Positions 56,203 through 64,000 of a DNA stretch of 64,000 nt are shown here, piece after piece. Positions within the stretch are counted from its first letter, which is position 1. Each line of letters starts with the position of its first letter. A program made the position numbers and the translations under genes. The notes below the pieces were generated by a model that did no database searches, had not been told where the DNA came from, and saw nothing but the letters and a program-made list of their open reading frames with translations. Source of the stretch: an uncultured Verrucomicrobiales bacterium (GTDB lineage Bacteria > Verrucomicrobiota > Verrucomicrobiia > Verrucomicrobiales > Akkermansiaceae); assembly GCA_937951675.1 (NCBI GenBank), contig CALFBI010000007.1:1-64000 (forward strand), given 5' to 3'.

Positions 56203-57054
56203 ATCAACCTCCCACGCATTCAGCCAAACCGTCTTTTTCTTCTCATAACCAAGCTCTACGAGTGATTTGGTCATCGCCGGGAAATGAGCCGCTCCATAAA
56301 AAATGCCGAAATGCTTTTTCCCCGCCTTCACTTGCTTCTCCAGAACTTCGAGGCACTTCGCATTTCGGTCGTCAATGATCACAGATTCCCCAGAGAGGTG
56401 CCCCATGTTTTCATCTCCCATCGCAAGGCTCTCCATTAATTCCCTTTTGATGCTATTTGGTTTCTTCGCTAACATTGCGACCATTAACTTCCAGCTACTT
56501 GGCTGTTTCACGTTCCGCTTTTCATTTTCTCGCTGCGCTTTCACCGCATAACCAAAAATCGTTTCGTTCCGCTCATTTTGCATCCGGGTAAACTCCTGGT
56601 GAGTCAAATCGGCATGCACAAAGTGAGGCTTAAAATAATCAATTTCATGATGCTGCAATCCTAGATCGAGCATCTTTGCCATTCCTTCATAAGCAAGGGC
56701 AAGAGCCGAAACATTCTCTTGGCGCTTTTTTTTCGACATTTTAGCCCACTTTTTAATCGATTCTCCTCCCACCATTTCGAAAAGAAGAACTTCATAATCA
56801 TCAAACCTCTTATTAAGCTCTTTATAATATCCCTCATCCGCAATATGCACGGCCCCAATGAGATCCACCTGAACGCCACCTTTTTCGTATTGAATCACCG
56901 CAGTTTGTAAAAATTTCTTTTTTTCCAAACTCTCCACTCTGATAAAGTCTTCCTTTTCTTCCGCAAGAGAAAGTGGCGGTGCATTTTCCGCAAATGCCAT
57001 TCCAGCCATCATTATCACCAGAAGCACATATCGTTCTAAAAACATCCTCTCCAT
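56191..57054 (-). CDS. TraB/GumN-like secreted protein
   Basis: The 287-residue product starts with a signal peptide (YVLLVIMMAGMAFA). It has the TraB-type motifs GAVHIADEGYYKELN, DYEVLLFEMVGG, and the late FYGAAHFPAM, with the two GxxH histidines of the fold. TraB/PrgY proteins are predicted metalloproteases; the substrate is unknown. The start is ATG 57054 or 57045. It diverges from ispG. Confidence 0.78.
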   Translation of the reverse strand: MERMFLERYVLLVIMMAGMAFAENAPPLSLAEEKEDFIRVESLEKKKFLQTAVIQYEKGGVQVDLIGAVHIADEGYYKELNKRFDDYEVLLFEMVGGESIKKWAKMSKKKRQENVSALALAYEGMAKMLDLGLQHHEIDYFKPHFVHADLTHQEFTRMQNERNETIFGYAVKAQRENEKRNVKQPSSWKLMVAMLAKKPNSIKRELMESLAMGDENMGHLSGESVIIDDRNAKCLEVLEKQVKAGKKHFGIFYGAAHFPAMTKSLVELGYEKKKTVWLNAWEVDLEK

Positions 57055-57106
57055 CGTAACGAAGGTAGACGCTCTGGCAATAATGGAGTAACAATCAATC
57101 ATCAAC

Positions 57107-58888
57107 ATGAGCCATTTTTCATCCTATTGTCCTGACCTCTATCGATACCAGCGTCGCCAAAGCCGCGAATGCCGAGTGGGGAACGTAGGGATCGGAGCCG
57201 ACCACCCGATCCGGGTTCAATCCATGATCACATCCGACACCCGTGATACCGACGCTTCGGTTAAACAGGTTCTCGATCTTGCAGACGCAGGGTGTGAAAT
57301 CGTTCGAATCACGGCGCAGACCAAAGTCTACGCTGCAAATCTTGAAAATATTCGAAATGGCGTTCGCAAAGCCGGGTGTGATGTCCCTCTTGTCGCGGAT
57401 ATCCATTTCAAACCTGATGCTGCTTTAGAGGCGGCAAAATGGGTTGAAAAAGTTCGCGTTAACCCTGGAAATTATGTGGATAAGAAAAAATTCGAAATTC
57501 GAGAATATTCAGACCTCCAATACGAAGAAGAACTGACTCGGATCCGAGAAAAATTCACCCCTCTCGTCTCCCTTTGTAAAGAACTAGACCGCGCCATCCG
57601 GATTGGGACTAATCATGGCTCTCTCTCGGACCGTATCATGAACCGATATGGAGACACTCCGCTCGGAATGGTAGAAAGCGCGCTTGAGTTCGCCCGTATC
57701 GCACGCGATTCAGATTACCATAATTTCATCTTCTCAATGAAGGCTTCTAACCCAAAGGTCATGATCGAAGCGTATCGGCTTCTCGTCACCCGCCTCGAAA
57801 AGGAAGGGAGCGACTGGAACTATCCGATTCACCTCGGAGTCACCGAAGCTGGAGATGGCGAAGACGGGCGAATCAAATCTGCCATCGGAATTGGGTCTCT
57901 CCTTGCTGACGGAATTGGAGATACCATTCGCGTCTCTCTCACCGAGGATGCTGTTTATGAAATCCCTGTCGCGGAAGCGATCGTCGCTGATTTCAATAAC
58001 CGGGAAAGCGGAAACTCGATTCAGGAAAGTCCTCAGCCTACCTGGGATCCTTTCCTCTACGATCGACGTCGTTCTCTTACCCAAAAAATTAACGATATCC
58101 CCCTAGGAGGCACCGAACTCATCCGGGTAATTACCACCCAACAAAAATGGGATGCTGTCTCTCACAAGCTTGAGCAAATGGGAGATTTCCAGCCCGAAAT
58201 TGTTTTAGAAAAAAGTGGCGTGATCGAACTAGACCCTCGTGATGATGAAGCTCTGCGCGAAGTCGAAATTCAAAAAGAAGCTCAGCTCGTTACTATCAAG
58301 AACGACATTGACCTCGAAGTCATTCCCGCCTTCCGCCTTCTCGCGGCGAAACTCTCTTCCCGGCACTCGATTTTACTTAAAGACACCTTTCTACCCGGTG
58401 AAAGTGTCGATTTCCTCCCTGCCCTCCTCCGCTCTTCACGTAGAATCGGTTCCTTACTCTGCGATGGAATCGGAGATGCCATCATCATCCAAGGAGAGGC
58501 CGCTCCCGGGCAAAGCTTACGACTCAGTTATAATATCCTCCAAGCCGCCGGATCTCGAATCTTCAAGACCGACTACGTGGCCTGCCCAAGTTGTGGTCGG
58601 ACCCTCTTCAACCTTCAAGAAACGACTCAAAAAATCCGAGCGGCAACAGGCCACCTCAAAGGGGTCCGCATTGCCGTCATGGGCTGTATCGTAAATGGCC
58701 CTGGGGAAATGGCTGATGCAGACTTTGGCTACGTAGGAGGCGCGCCAGGGAAAATTAACCTGTATGTTGGTAAAACTGCCGTGAAATTCAACCTTCCTGA
58801 AGCAGAAGCCGTTGACCGCCTTAAAGATCTTATTGCTGAGCACGGGAAATGGATTGATCCCCCCTCTCCAGCTCATGTATCATCATGA
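57107..58888 (+). CDS. ispG: 4-hydroxy-3-methylbut-2-enyl diphosphate synthase, long form
   Basis: IspG (GcpE) makes HMBPP in the MEP isoprenoid pathway using a 4Fe-4S cluster. The 593-residue product has the TIM barrel start (VGIGADHPIRVQSMITSDT, VADIHFKPDAAL, VRVNPGNYV) and, at the end, the cluster cysteines in CPSCGRTLF and VMGCIVNGPGE. It is about 220 residues longer than the E. coli enzyme because of an insertion (about 265-480) between barrel and reductase-like domain, as in plants, Chlamydiae and Bacteroidetes. It is followed 10 bases later by clpS. Confidence 0.95.
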   Translation: MSHFSSYCPDLYRYQRRQSRECRVGNVGIGADHPIRVQSMITSDTRDTDASVKQVLDLADAGCEIVRITAQTKVYAANLENIRNGVRKAGCDVPLVADIHFKPDAALEAAKWVEKVRVNPGNYVDKKKFEIREYSDLQYEEELTRIREKFTPLVSLCKELDRAIRIGTNHGSLSDRIMNRYGDTPLGMVESALEFARIARDSDYHNFIFSMKASNPKVMIEAYRLLVTRLEKEGSDWNYPIHLGVTEAGDGEDGRIKSAIGIGSLLADGIGDTIRVSLTEDAVYEIPVAEAIVADFNNRESGNSIQESPQPTWDPFLYDRRRSLTQKINDIPLGGTELIRVITTQQKWDAVSHKLEQMGDFQPEIVLEKSGVIELDPRDDEALREVEIQKEAQLVTIKNDIDLEVIPAFRLLAAKLSSRHSILLKDTFLPGESVDFLPALLRSSRRIGSLLCDGIGDAIIIQGEAAPGQSLRLSYNILQAAGSRIFKTDYVACPSCGRTLFNLQETTQKIRAATGHLKGVRIAVMGCIVNGPGEMADADFGYVGGAPGKINLYVGKTAVKFNLPEAEAVDRLKDLIAEHGKWIDPPSPAHVSS

Positions 58889-58898
58889 TTCCTTTTCT

Positions 58899-59180
58899 AT
58901 GGCTGACACGCAAGAAATCACTCTCACGAAGCAAAAAACAAAAAGTAGCACTCCTTGGCAGGTCATCGTCTTTGATGACCCTGTCAACCTCATGCCTTAT
59001 GTAACTCGTGTCTTTCAACGTGTCTTTTCCTACCCCAAAGAAAAAGCCGAATACCATATGACAGAGGTTCACCAACTTGGAAAATCTCTTCTCTGGACAG
59101 GAGACCGTGAACGAGCAGAAGTTTACGTTCAACAGCTTCACACCTATCAACTCAAAGCCTCTCTTCAGAAATCGGAATGA
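58899..59180 (+). CDS. clpS: ATP-dependent Clp protease adaptor ClpS
   Basis: ClpS delivers N-degron substrates to ClpA/ClpC. The 93-residue product has VIVFDDPVNLMPYVTRVFQRVF and the C-terminal HMTEVHQLGKSLLWTGDRERAEVYV, which fits the ClpS fold and especially its actinobacterial-type form. The start was set at ATG 58899; ATG 58875 is also in frame but overlaps the ispG end. It is coupled to the next gene by a 4-base overlap. Confidence 0.9.
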   Translation: MADTQEITLTKQKTKSSTPWQVIVFDDPVNLMPYVTRVFQRVFSYPKEKAEYHMTEVHQLGKSLLWTGDRERAEVYVQQLHTYQLKASLQKSE

Positions 59181-59632
59181 AGGCCGCTCCTACTATTGAT
59201 GGTCGACTTCAGATCATTATCGAAGAAGACCAAGACTGGCTCGCTCTCGATCTTATCATTCACGACTCGGTGACAGGTAATCGAGAAGATCTTTGTGAGC
59301 ACCTCTCTAGTGAACTCAAAGAGCGACAAGATTGGGAAGACTATATTCGCCCGGATCTCGAAACCCACTTTAGTTCTCAAATCAAACAGCTCAAAAAATT
59401 TCTCGACGAATCAAGGGATCAAAAAACCTTCTACATCGACCGACAAGGAGCCGAATACTGGTATGGAGCCCTTAATCAGTCCCGTCTTTCTCTCGAAACA
59501 AAATATCAAACCTCTCACATAGAAAGTCTCGATGAAATTAATGAACTCGAACTTGAAATGAGAAGCGCTTTCCTTCGAAGCCAATTCTACTCCAACCTCC
59601 AAGGACTTCTGTTAGAATATATCATGGCGTGA
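59177..59632 (+). CDS. DUF2017-like protein, clpS partner
   Basis: The 151-residue helical protein overlaps clpS (ATGA). Segments near the end (YWYGALNQSRLSLETKY, QFYSNLQGLLLEYIM) resemble DUF2017, which is found next to clpS in actinobacteria. Its function is unknown; the conserved pairing suggests a role with Clp substrate delivery. The assignment to DUF2017 is by eye and should be tested by a profile search. Confidence 0.65.
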   Translation: MKAAPTIDGRLQIIIEEDQDWLALDLIIHDSVTGNREDLCEHLSSELKERQDWEDYIRPDLETHFSSQIKQLKKFLDESRDQKTFYIDRQGAEYWYGALNQSRLSLETKYQTSHIESLDEINELELEMRSAFLRSQFYSNLQGLLLEYIMA

Positions 59633-59635
59633 TTT

Positions 59636-60499
59636 TTAATCCGCCAACGAATCATAAAGTTCACGATCTAAAAACTCAGCTGCAAGCTCCTCAAAAACAC
59701 GAGGACTCAGTAGAAGCGAAAGCCTGATTTGATACTCCGTCAAAGATTCGTATGCCAAGGCTAAATCGGCAGAAGACATTTCGCCCTCTTCGCCCATTCT
59801 GCTTTCAAAATGATCATACTGTTCCTTAGTAATTCCTAAAAAATAAGCTCCGGGCACGGGAGAGACTTCTAAATCTTCCCTTGGCATTTTCTGACTAGGA
59901 TAAAAATTTAAGACCTCAGGCTTGAGGAACTCCACCCGCGCCTGCTGCTTTTCTGTTAAACCCTCTGGATAAAGAGCGGGAAGATCTGGCACCCACGCGA
60001 GAGGATCTACTAAATGCCTGATGTCCGAAGCTGAAGCCACTTGGTATTGAAACTCTTCATGTTCGAAACGGCGCCTTGGGTCGCCTACCCTTTCTTCTAA
60101 AAGACGGCGTTGTTCTCTTAACTCAGATTTAAGAACTTTCTGCTGAAAAGGCGACAGCTCTAAAAAATCTGTAAATAATTCAAGATACTCTTTTTCTTGG
60201 GCCTTCCTCCAATCAAGCGCCTCCGCAAAGGTCCGACTCTTTCCAGAATGAAGACCTCGCTGAGAGTGCTCTGCCACCACCGCAGAGATCCCTTCCGCTC
60301 CGACTTCTTTCTTCCATTTTTCCTCTAAAACGAATGTCTCCCGATGTGGCCGGGGAAGTTTCATAGAGGCCTTATAACTAAAAGGAGACTCCTTCTTTCC
60401 TAATTCTTCAATCCAACGCCCACCCCCTTTGCTAAAAAGAAAAAACGCTAAAATGCAGAAAAGAACCCCCGCGATGAAACTGACTTTAGAAAGGGTCAT
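59636..60499 (-). CDS. Membrane-anchored protein of unknown function
   Basis: The 287-residue product has one N-terminal membrane segment (VSFIAGVLFCILAFFLF) and a charged, mostly helical, Glu-rich remainder with no recognised domain. It lies behind the DOMON-like gene, overlapping it by 4 bases, so they are translated together. It could be an inner-membrane or periplasmic accessory protein; this is not testable from sequence alone. Confidence 0.6.
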   Translation of the reverse strand: MTLSKVSFIAGVLFCILAFFLFSKGGGRWIEELGKKESPFSYKASMKLPRPHRETFVLEEKWKKEVGAEGISAVVAEHSQRGLHSGKSRTFAEALDWRKAQEKEYLELFTDFLELSPFQQKVLKSELREQRRLLEERVGDPRRRFEHEEFQYQVASASDIRHLVDPLAWVPDLPALYPEGLTEKQQARVEFLKPEVLNFYPSQKMPREDLEVSPVPGAYFLGITKEQYDHFESRMGEEGEMSSADLALAYESLTEYQIRLSLLLSPRVFEELAAEFLDRELYDSLAD

Positions 60500-61098
60500 T
60501 CTCTCACTAAGGGAAGAAATGAATCAGGCTGATGAAAGTCAGGTTTTTCTTTCGGGATTTCAGCAAGAGAAAGATAGCGCGACTCTGGAGACTCGAGAAT
60601 CCATGTCACATTATAGCGTAAGTCAACTAAAGGCCCTAGCACCTTCACGAGAGAAGCCCATTCCACCGAAAAGGAAAGTCCGGCCCCTTTTCCAAAAACT
60701 TCTTGGCAAACCGAAAAGGCCTCTTGCTCAACTTTTTGTTCTGACAGCGCCCTCACCCCGTTAAACCAGCACGCCCACCACGCCCCATTCGGGGCAATAT
60801 TCATTTCTAAATACTGAGAGCTCCCTCTCGATGAAGTTGTAATAAACAATTCTGCGACATCATACTCCCATAACTCTTCCTCAAAAGAGCCATAGGAGCT
60901 TCCTGGCTTCGAGCGAGCTTCTGAAGGAAAACACACCTCGAAAAAAAGCGCTTTTTCCGTGCTCCTTACTCGGAATACCGCAGGTGCTTTAAGTGATTGC
61001 CCCTCCCAATCTTTAGAGAGAGAAATCCAAGACCCTTCTTTGAGGCTTTGCTGATAACGATAAGAACTCAATGGCGGGATTGTGAAGTCATCTCGCAT
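60496..61098 (-). CDS. DOMON-like/CBM9-like domain protein
   Basis: The 200-residue product has the features of the DOMON-like/family 9 carbohydrate-binding fold: ELWEYDVAELFI, YLEMNIAPNGAWWACWFNG and the late FSVEWASL. No signal peptide is seen, so it may be cytoplasmic. Ligands of this group are often sugars or heme. It precedes a membrane-protein gene in an overlapping pair and diverges from the DUF455/ATP-grasp gene. Confidence 0.72.
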   Translation of the reverse strand: MRDDFTIPPLSSYRYQQSLKEGSWISLSKDWEGQSLKAPAVFRVRSTEKALFFEVCFPSEARSKPGSSYGSFEEELWEYDVAELFITTSSRGSSQYLEMNIAPNGAWWACWFNGVRALSEQKVEQEAFSVCQEVFGKGAGLSFSVEWASLVKVLGPLVDLRYNVTWILESPESRYLSLAEIPKEKPDFHQPDSFLPLVRE

Positions 61099-61189
61099 CT
61101 GAAGTAAAACTTAAAAATGACTCTTCCCTCACTGTATCGATCATAAACAATCGGTCGCATTCCACTTCAAGCATGCTAGACTTTTATTT

Positions 61190-63082
61190 ATGACCATGAG
61201 TGAAGCGGCGCACAAGGTGCTCTTTTCTTCGACCTTAGAAGAAAAGCTCCATATTCACGCCCTCGACCTCGCTGATGAAAGCAGAGGCCCCGCTCTCCTC
61301 AAACTCGACCGGCCTACTCGTCCCGACGAGTTACAGATGAGTTCTGCAAAGCAGGTCCCCTTCCCTAAAATCACTCAGATTCACCACGAACGGGAGCGGG
61401 GCGTGATGCTCCACTTCCTCGCGAACCACGAGCTCCTTGCCGCAGAACTCATGGCGCTCGTCCTCCTCAAATTCCCCGATGCACCTAACGCGTATCGAAG
61501 GGGAGTCTATGAGGCGATGCGCGAGGAACAGATGCACACTCGTATGTATCTACGGCGAATGGAAGAATGCGGGGTCCCATTCGGGGAACTCCCTCTCAAT
61601 GATTATTTCTGGAAAATGGTCTCTCCGGTTCAAACCCCGCTCGAATTTGTCACCAAGCTCAACCTCACTTTCGAACAGGCAAACCTCGATTTCTCTTACT
61701 ACTATGCTGAACAATTCAGAGTCGCTGGCGACCTTTCGACCGCGACCGTTCTTGAGAAAATTTACCGTGATGAGATTGGGCATGTTGGCCATGGAGTTCA
61801 TTGGCTCCGGGAATGGAAAAATCCTGCGGAAAGTGACTGGAAGGCTTACCATCAAAATCTTCAATTCCCCCTCTCTCCTTCCCGAGCCAAAGGGTTAACC
61901 CCCTTCAATGCAAAAGGGAGACAATTAGCGGGCCTAGACCAAGACTTCATCGAAACTCTTCAGATCTACGAGCATTCCCGTGGGAGAACGCCCCACCTTC
62001 ACTGGTTCAATCCTCACGCAGAAGAACATGTCGCAGCTCATCTTGAGGGCCGCACCTTTCATCCTAAAAAAATCATGGCAAATCTCGAGAATGATCTCGA
62101 GATGCTCATGCTCCCCTTCTGCCATCCTGATGACATCCTCTTGCTCCGCAACCTTCCTCGCCAAGAGCACCTTAGAAAACTCCGTGAAGGGGGAGTTCCA
62201 CTTTGCCAATTTGAAACCTGTGAAACACTCGACTCTCGCAAGCTAGGAGGGCTATCCCCATGGGCCTGGAGTCCTGATGCCATTAACGACCTGCAGCCTT
62301 TTCAAGAGCAGGTCACTGATAAGAGCGCCACACAAGCACCTCCTACTTACCGCTCCGAATTTTTCTCTAAGCGAATCGCACTCCCTTACCAAAGAGAAAC
62401 TAGTAGCCTCATCCGGACCCTTTCTGAATTCGAAAAACATCTCGCCAACCACCCTCTCCCTCTCCGGGTCAAAGCGCTCTACGCATGCAGTGGTCGCTCG
62501 CAATTCACGATCCTCAACCATGATGAAGCTTCTGCTCTTACCTCCTGGGCCGAGAAACAATGCCAGGCTGGCGGCTTCATCATCGAACCTTATTACAACC
62601 GTCTCATTGACTTCTCCTCCCTTTATCAGAAGCGGGGCTCTGAACTCAAATTCCTAGGATTTACGCGAGGAGAATACACTCCCAAAGGTCAATACCAAGG
62701 CAGCATCGTCGATCTCAAATGGGGAAACCTCTTCCCGCCCGAAGTGTGTTCTTTCCTCGCCCAAAAAACGTCCTTTTTATCCTACTACCAAACAGAGCTT
62801 CCCGCCCAACTTTCGCAACAGCTCTCTGCATACGAAGGTCCTCTCGCGGTCGACGCTTTCCTTTATCGAGAAAACGGCGAAATGCAACTACGCCCCGTCG
62901 TTGAAATAAATCTCCGCTATAGTATGGGAAGAGTTGCTCATGAATTGATGCATAAAACTGGAAAAGCGGGCTCCTTAAAACTTCTTAAAACAAGCGATGC
63001 CATTCCCCTACACGGAATCTGCCTGAATGACCCTGAGACCGCCCGAAGTCACCTTGCGATCTGGACTCCTAAAGTCATTTGA
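61190..63082 (+). CDS. Ferritin-like DUF455 domain fused to an ATP-grasp-like domain
   Basis: The 630-residue product has two parts. Residues about 60-210 look like the ferritin-like DUF455 fold: HFLANHELLAAE (H80, E81, E86), EAMREEQMHTRMYLRRMEECG (E112, H116), LTFEQANLDF (E162) and EKIYRDEIGHVGHG (E190, D194, E195, H198), suited to two metal ions. Residues about 265-600 look like an ATP-grasp enzyme: the pre-grasp region (LPFCHPDDILLLRN), a lysine strand VKALYACSGRSQFTI, the linker GGFIIEPYYNRLIDFS, and the metal/ATP site VDAFLY (D555) with VVEINLRYSMGR (E572, N574). A di-metal oxidase/hydroxylase joined to a ligase is unusual. Substrate unknown. It diverges from the DOMON-like pair; fxsA follows. 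Confidence 0.75.
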   Translation: MTMSEAAHKVLFSSTLEEKLHIHALDLADESRGPALLKLDRPTRPDELQMSSAKQVPFPKITQIHHERERGVMLHFLANHELLAAELMALVLLKFPDAPNAYRRGVYEAMREEQMHTRMYLRRMEECGVPFGELPLNDYFWKMVSPVQTPLEFVTKLNLTFEQANLDFSYYYAEQFRVAGDLSTATVLEKIYRDEIGHVGHGVHWLREWKNPAESDWKAYHQNLQFPLSPSRAKGLTPFNAKGRQLAGLDQDFIETLQIYEHSRGRTPHLHWFNPHAEEHVAAHLEGRTFHPKKIMANLENDLEMLMLPFCHPDDILLLRNLPRQEHLRKLREGGVPLCQFETCETLDSRKLGGLSPWAWSPDAINDLQPFQEQVTDKSATQAPPTYRSEFFSKRIALPYQRETSSLIRTLSEFEKHLANHPLPLRVKALYACSGRSQFTILNHDEASALTSWAEKQCQAGGFIIEPYYNRLIDFSSLYQKRGSELKFLGFTRGEYTPKGQYQGSIVDLKWGNLFPPEVCSFLAQKTSFLSYYQTELPAQLSQQLSAYEGPLAVDAFLYRENGEMQLRPVVEINLRYSMGRVAHELMHKTGKAGSLKLLKTSDAIPLHGICLNDPETARSHLAIWTPKVI

Positions 63083-63145
63083 AGTCAAGAAACAGAATTC
63101 GACTTCCGTGACGTTTCAGGTATAAGAACTCACCTCTCCCACGCC

Positions 63146-63619
63146 ATGTTTGGAAAACTTTTACTTATTTTCATCCTCGTCCCCTTGATCGAACTGGGAA
63201 TTTTTATGCAACTTGGAGGGATCGTAGGTATCCCTGAAACAATCGTCATTATCATCTTCACCGGAGCTCTTGGAGCATGGCTCGCGAAAACGCAGGGAGC
63301 GCTTGCGCTACGCAACTTTAAAGAAACTAGTAATGCCGGAAAAATGCCGCATCGAGAAGTGACCGATGGCCTGCTCATCCTCATCGCTGGAGCAGTGCTC
63401 ATCACACCAGGGTTCCTCACCGATGCGATTGGCTTCTTCTTACTCATCCCCCCTTGTCGCGCTCTAGTGAGAGGGAGACTCGCCTCCTTTCTCAAAAAGA
63501 ACGTCTCAGTCAACACCCCCTTTGGCCCGATCTCCGCCGAAAACTCTCCCGAGACAGGGTCCGAACAAGCACGTCCCGTGAAAGGGCGCGTGATCGAGGC
63601 GGATGTCCTCGACGATTAA
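63146..63619 (+). CDS. fxsA: FxsA family membrane protein
   Basis: The 157-residue product has the conserved FxsA core: three hydrophobic segments, PLIELGIFMQLG, the FTGALGAWLAKTQG segment and DGLLILIAGAVLITPGFLTDAIGF. FxsA is an inner-membrane protein whose overproduction relieves phage F exclusion in E. coli; its normal role is unclear. The cytoplasmic tail is basic and longer than usual. It is convergent with the ABC-F gene. Confidence 0.9.
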   Translation: MFGKLLLIFILVPLIELGIFMQLGGIVGIPETIVIIIFTGALGAWLAKTQGALALRNFKETSNAGKMPHREVTDGLLILIAGAVLITPGFLTDAIGFFLLIPPCRALVRGRLASFLKKNVSVNTPFGPISAENSPETGSEQARPVKGRVIEADVLDD

Positions 63620-63666
63620 ATAATCATCAAGGGAAATCCAAAAAACAAACTCGTTCTTAAACGCAG

Positions 63667-64000
63667 TTAAGAAGCGGTGATCGCCCCCTTCTCATCATCA
63701 AGAAGGCCTGACTTCTCGAGGTAATAGTCATACCCTCCCGCATAACGAGTGTATTTCCCATGGGTAATATGAAGCGTCGTTTCGCCTAGTGACCGGATAA
63801 AGTGCACATCATGCGAAATGAAAACTAAAGTTCCCTCAAAAGCTTTTAGGGCCTGCACAAGAGCTTCAATCGAAATGATATCTAGGTGAGTTGTAGGCTC
63901 ATCCATCAAAAGAAGGTTAGGAGGGTCGACAAGGAACTTCACGAGATTCAGACGACTTTTCTCTCCTCCACTCAAGATTCTTATTTTCTTATGAACATCA
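63667..64000 (-). CDS. ABC-F family ATPase, C-terminal part
   Basis: Only the C-terminal 110 residues lie in the window; the gene continues past the right edge. The signature LSGGEKSRLNLVKFL, Walker B LLLMDEPTTHLD, VFISHDVHFI switch and a C-terminal tail (YTRYAGGYDYYLEK) identify a duplicated-ATPase ABC-F protein (Uup/EttA-type), which acts on ribosomes rather than in transport. The subgroup cannot be set from this fragment. Confidence 0.88.
   Translation of the reverse strand, partial: DVHKKIRILSGGEKSRLNLVKFLVDPPNLLLMDEPTTHLDIISIEALVQALKAFEGTLVFISHDVHFIRSLGETTLHITHGKYTRYAGGYDYYLEKSGLLDDEKGAITAS

Noticed and set aside
1-64000. CRISPR arrays, transposases, integrases, phage genes
   Set aside because: I saw no regularly spaced short repeats and no coding sequence of these types.

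Overview
The window looks like chromosomal DNA from a free-living, Gram-negative member of the Verrucomicrobia, probably a marine Verrucomicrobiales relative. This is an inference from several features: LL-diaminopimelate aminotransferase (dapL), three short secreted proteins with PEP-CTERM tails, an exported nickel superoxide dismutase, a long-form IspG, Kdo synthesis (kdsD), a TonB-dependent receptor, and moderate GC with C-rich third codon positions. Most start codons have no recognisable Shine-Dalgarno sequence. There are no insertion sequences, phage genes or CRISPR arrays; gene order is dense, with many 1-4 base overlaps and several convergent gene ends that overlap.

Layout. 1-4474: an edge-truncated DinG-type helicase diverges from mutS, followed by gmk and a stand-alone coaC. 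4544-9954: a leftward rpsO-pnp unit ends at a terminator, then a secreted heparinase II/III-like protein. 10218-13526: a secreted metzincin protease and a PEP-CTERM protein. 13716-16303: leuC-leuD converge on an exported Ni-SOD. 16359-21136: a GH63-like glycosidase and a TonB-dependent receptor. 21268-24791: a membrane pseudokinase, tRNA-Glu and kdsD. 24870-29232: dapL, pyk, an FmdB zinc ribbon, rpsN and a membrane protein of unknown role. 29171-34962: an AddAB-like helicase-nuclease pair. 35130-41436: lipocalin, xylA-xylB, a class IV aminotransferase/lyase and recN. 41505-46238: GtrA, a phosphodiester-glycosidase-like protein, folP, acylphosphatase and two tandem PEP-CTERM paralogues. 46380-52631: tRNA-Ser, a lipoprotein, a TetR-like regulator with an ABC1 kinase, a secreted protein, a thioredoxin-like protein, rdgB, a HAD phosphatase and two unknown small genes. 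52614-63619: glycerophosphodiesterase, glpK-glpD, a TraB-like protein, ispG-clpS-DUF2017, a DOMON-like pair, a DUF455/ATP-grasp fusion and fxsA. An ABC-F ATPase runs off the right edge.

Functionally the window mixes housekeeping (mismatch and double-strand-break repair, ribosomal proteins, RNA turnover, leucine, lysine/peptidoglycan, isoprenoid and folate synthesis) with use of polysaccharides and small carbon sources (heparinase-like lyase, GH63, xylose isomerase/xylulokinase, glycerophosphodiester to dihydroxyacetone phosphate). The least explained items are the ferritin-like/ATP-grasp fusion at 61190-63082, the receptor-like pseudokinase at 21268-23589, the Ni-SOD whose metal hook would be exposed by a signal peptidase, an AddB lacking its iron-sulfur cysteines, and a possible -1 frameshift ORF upstream of xylA.
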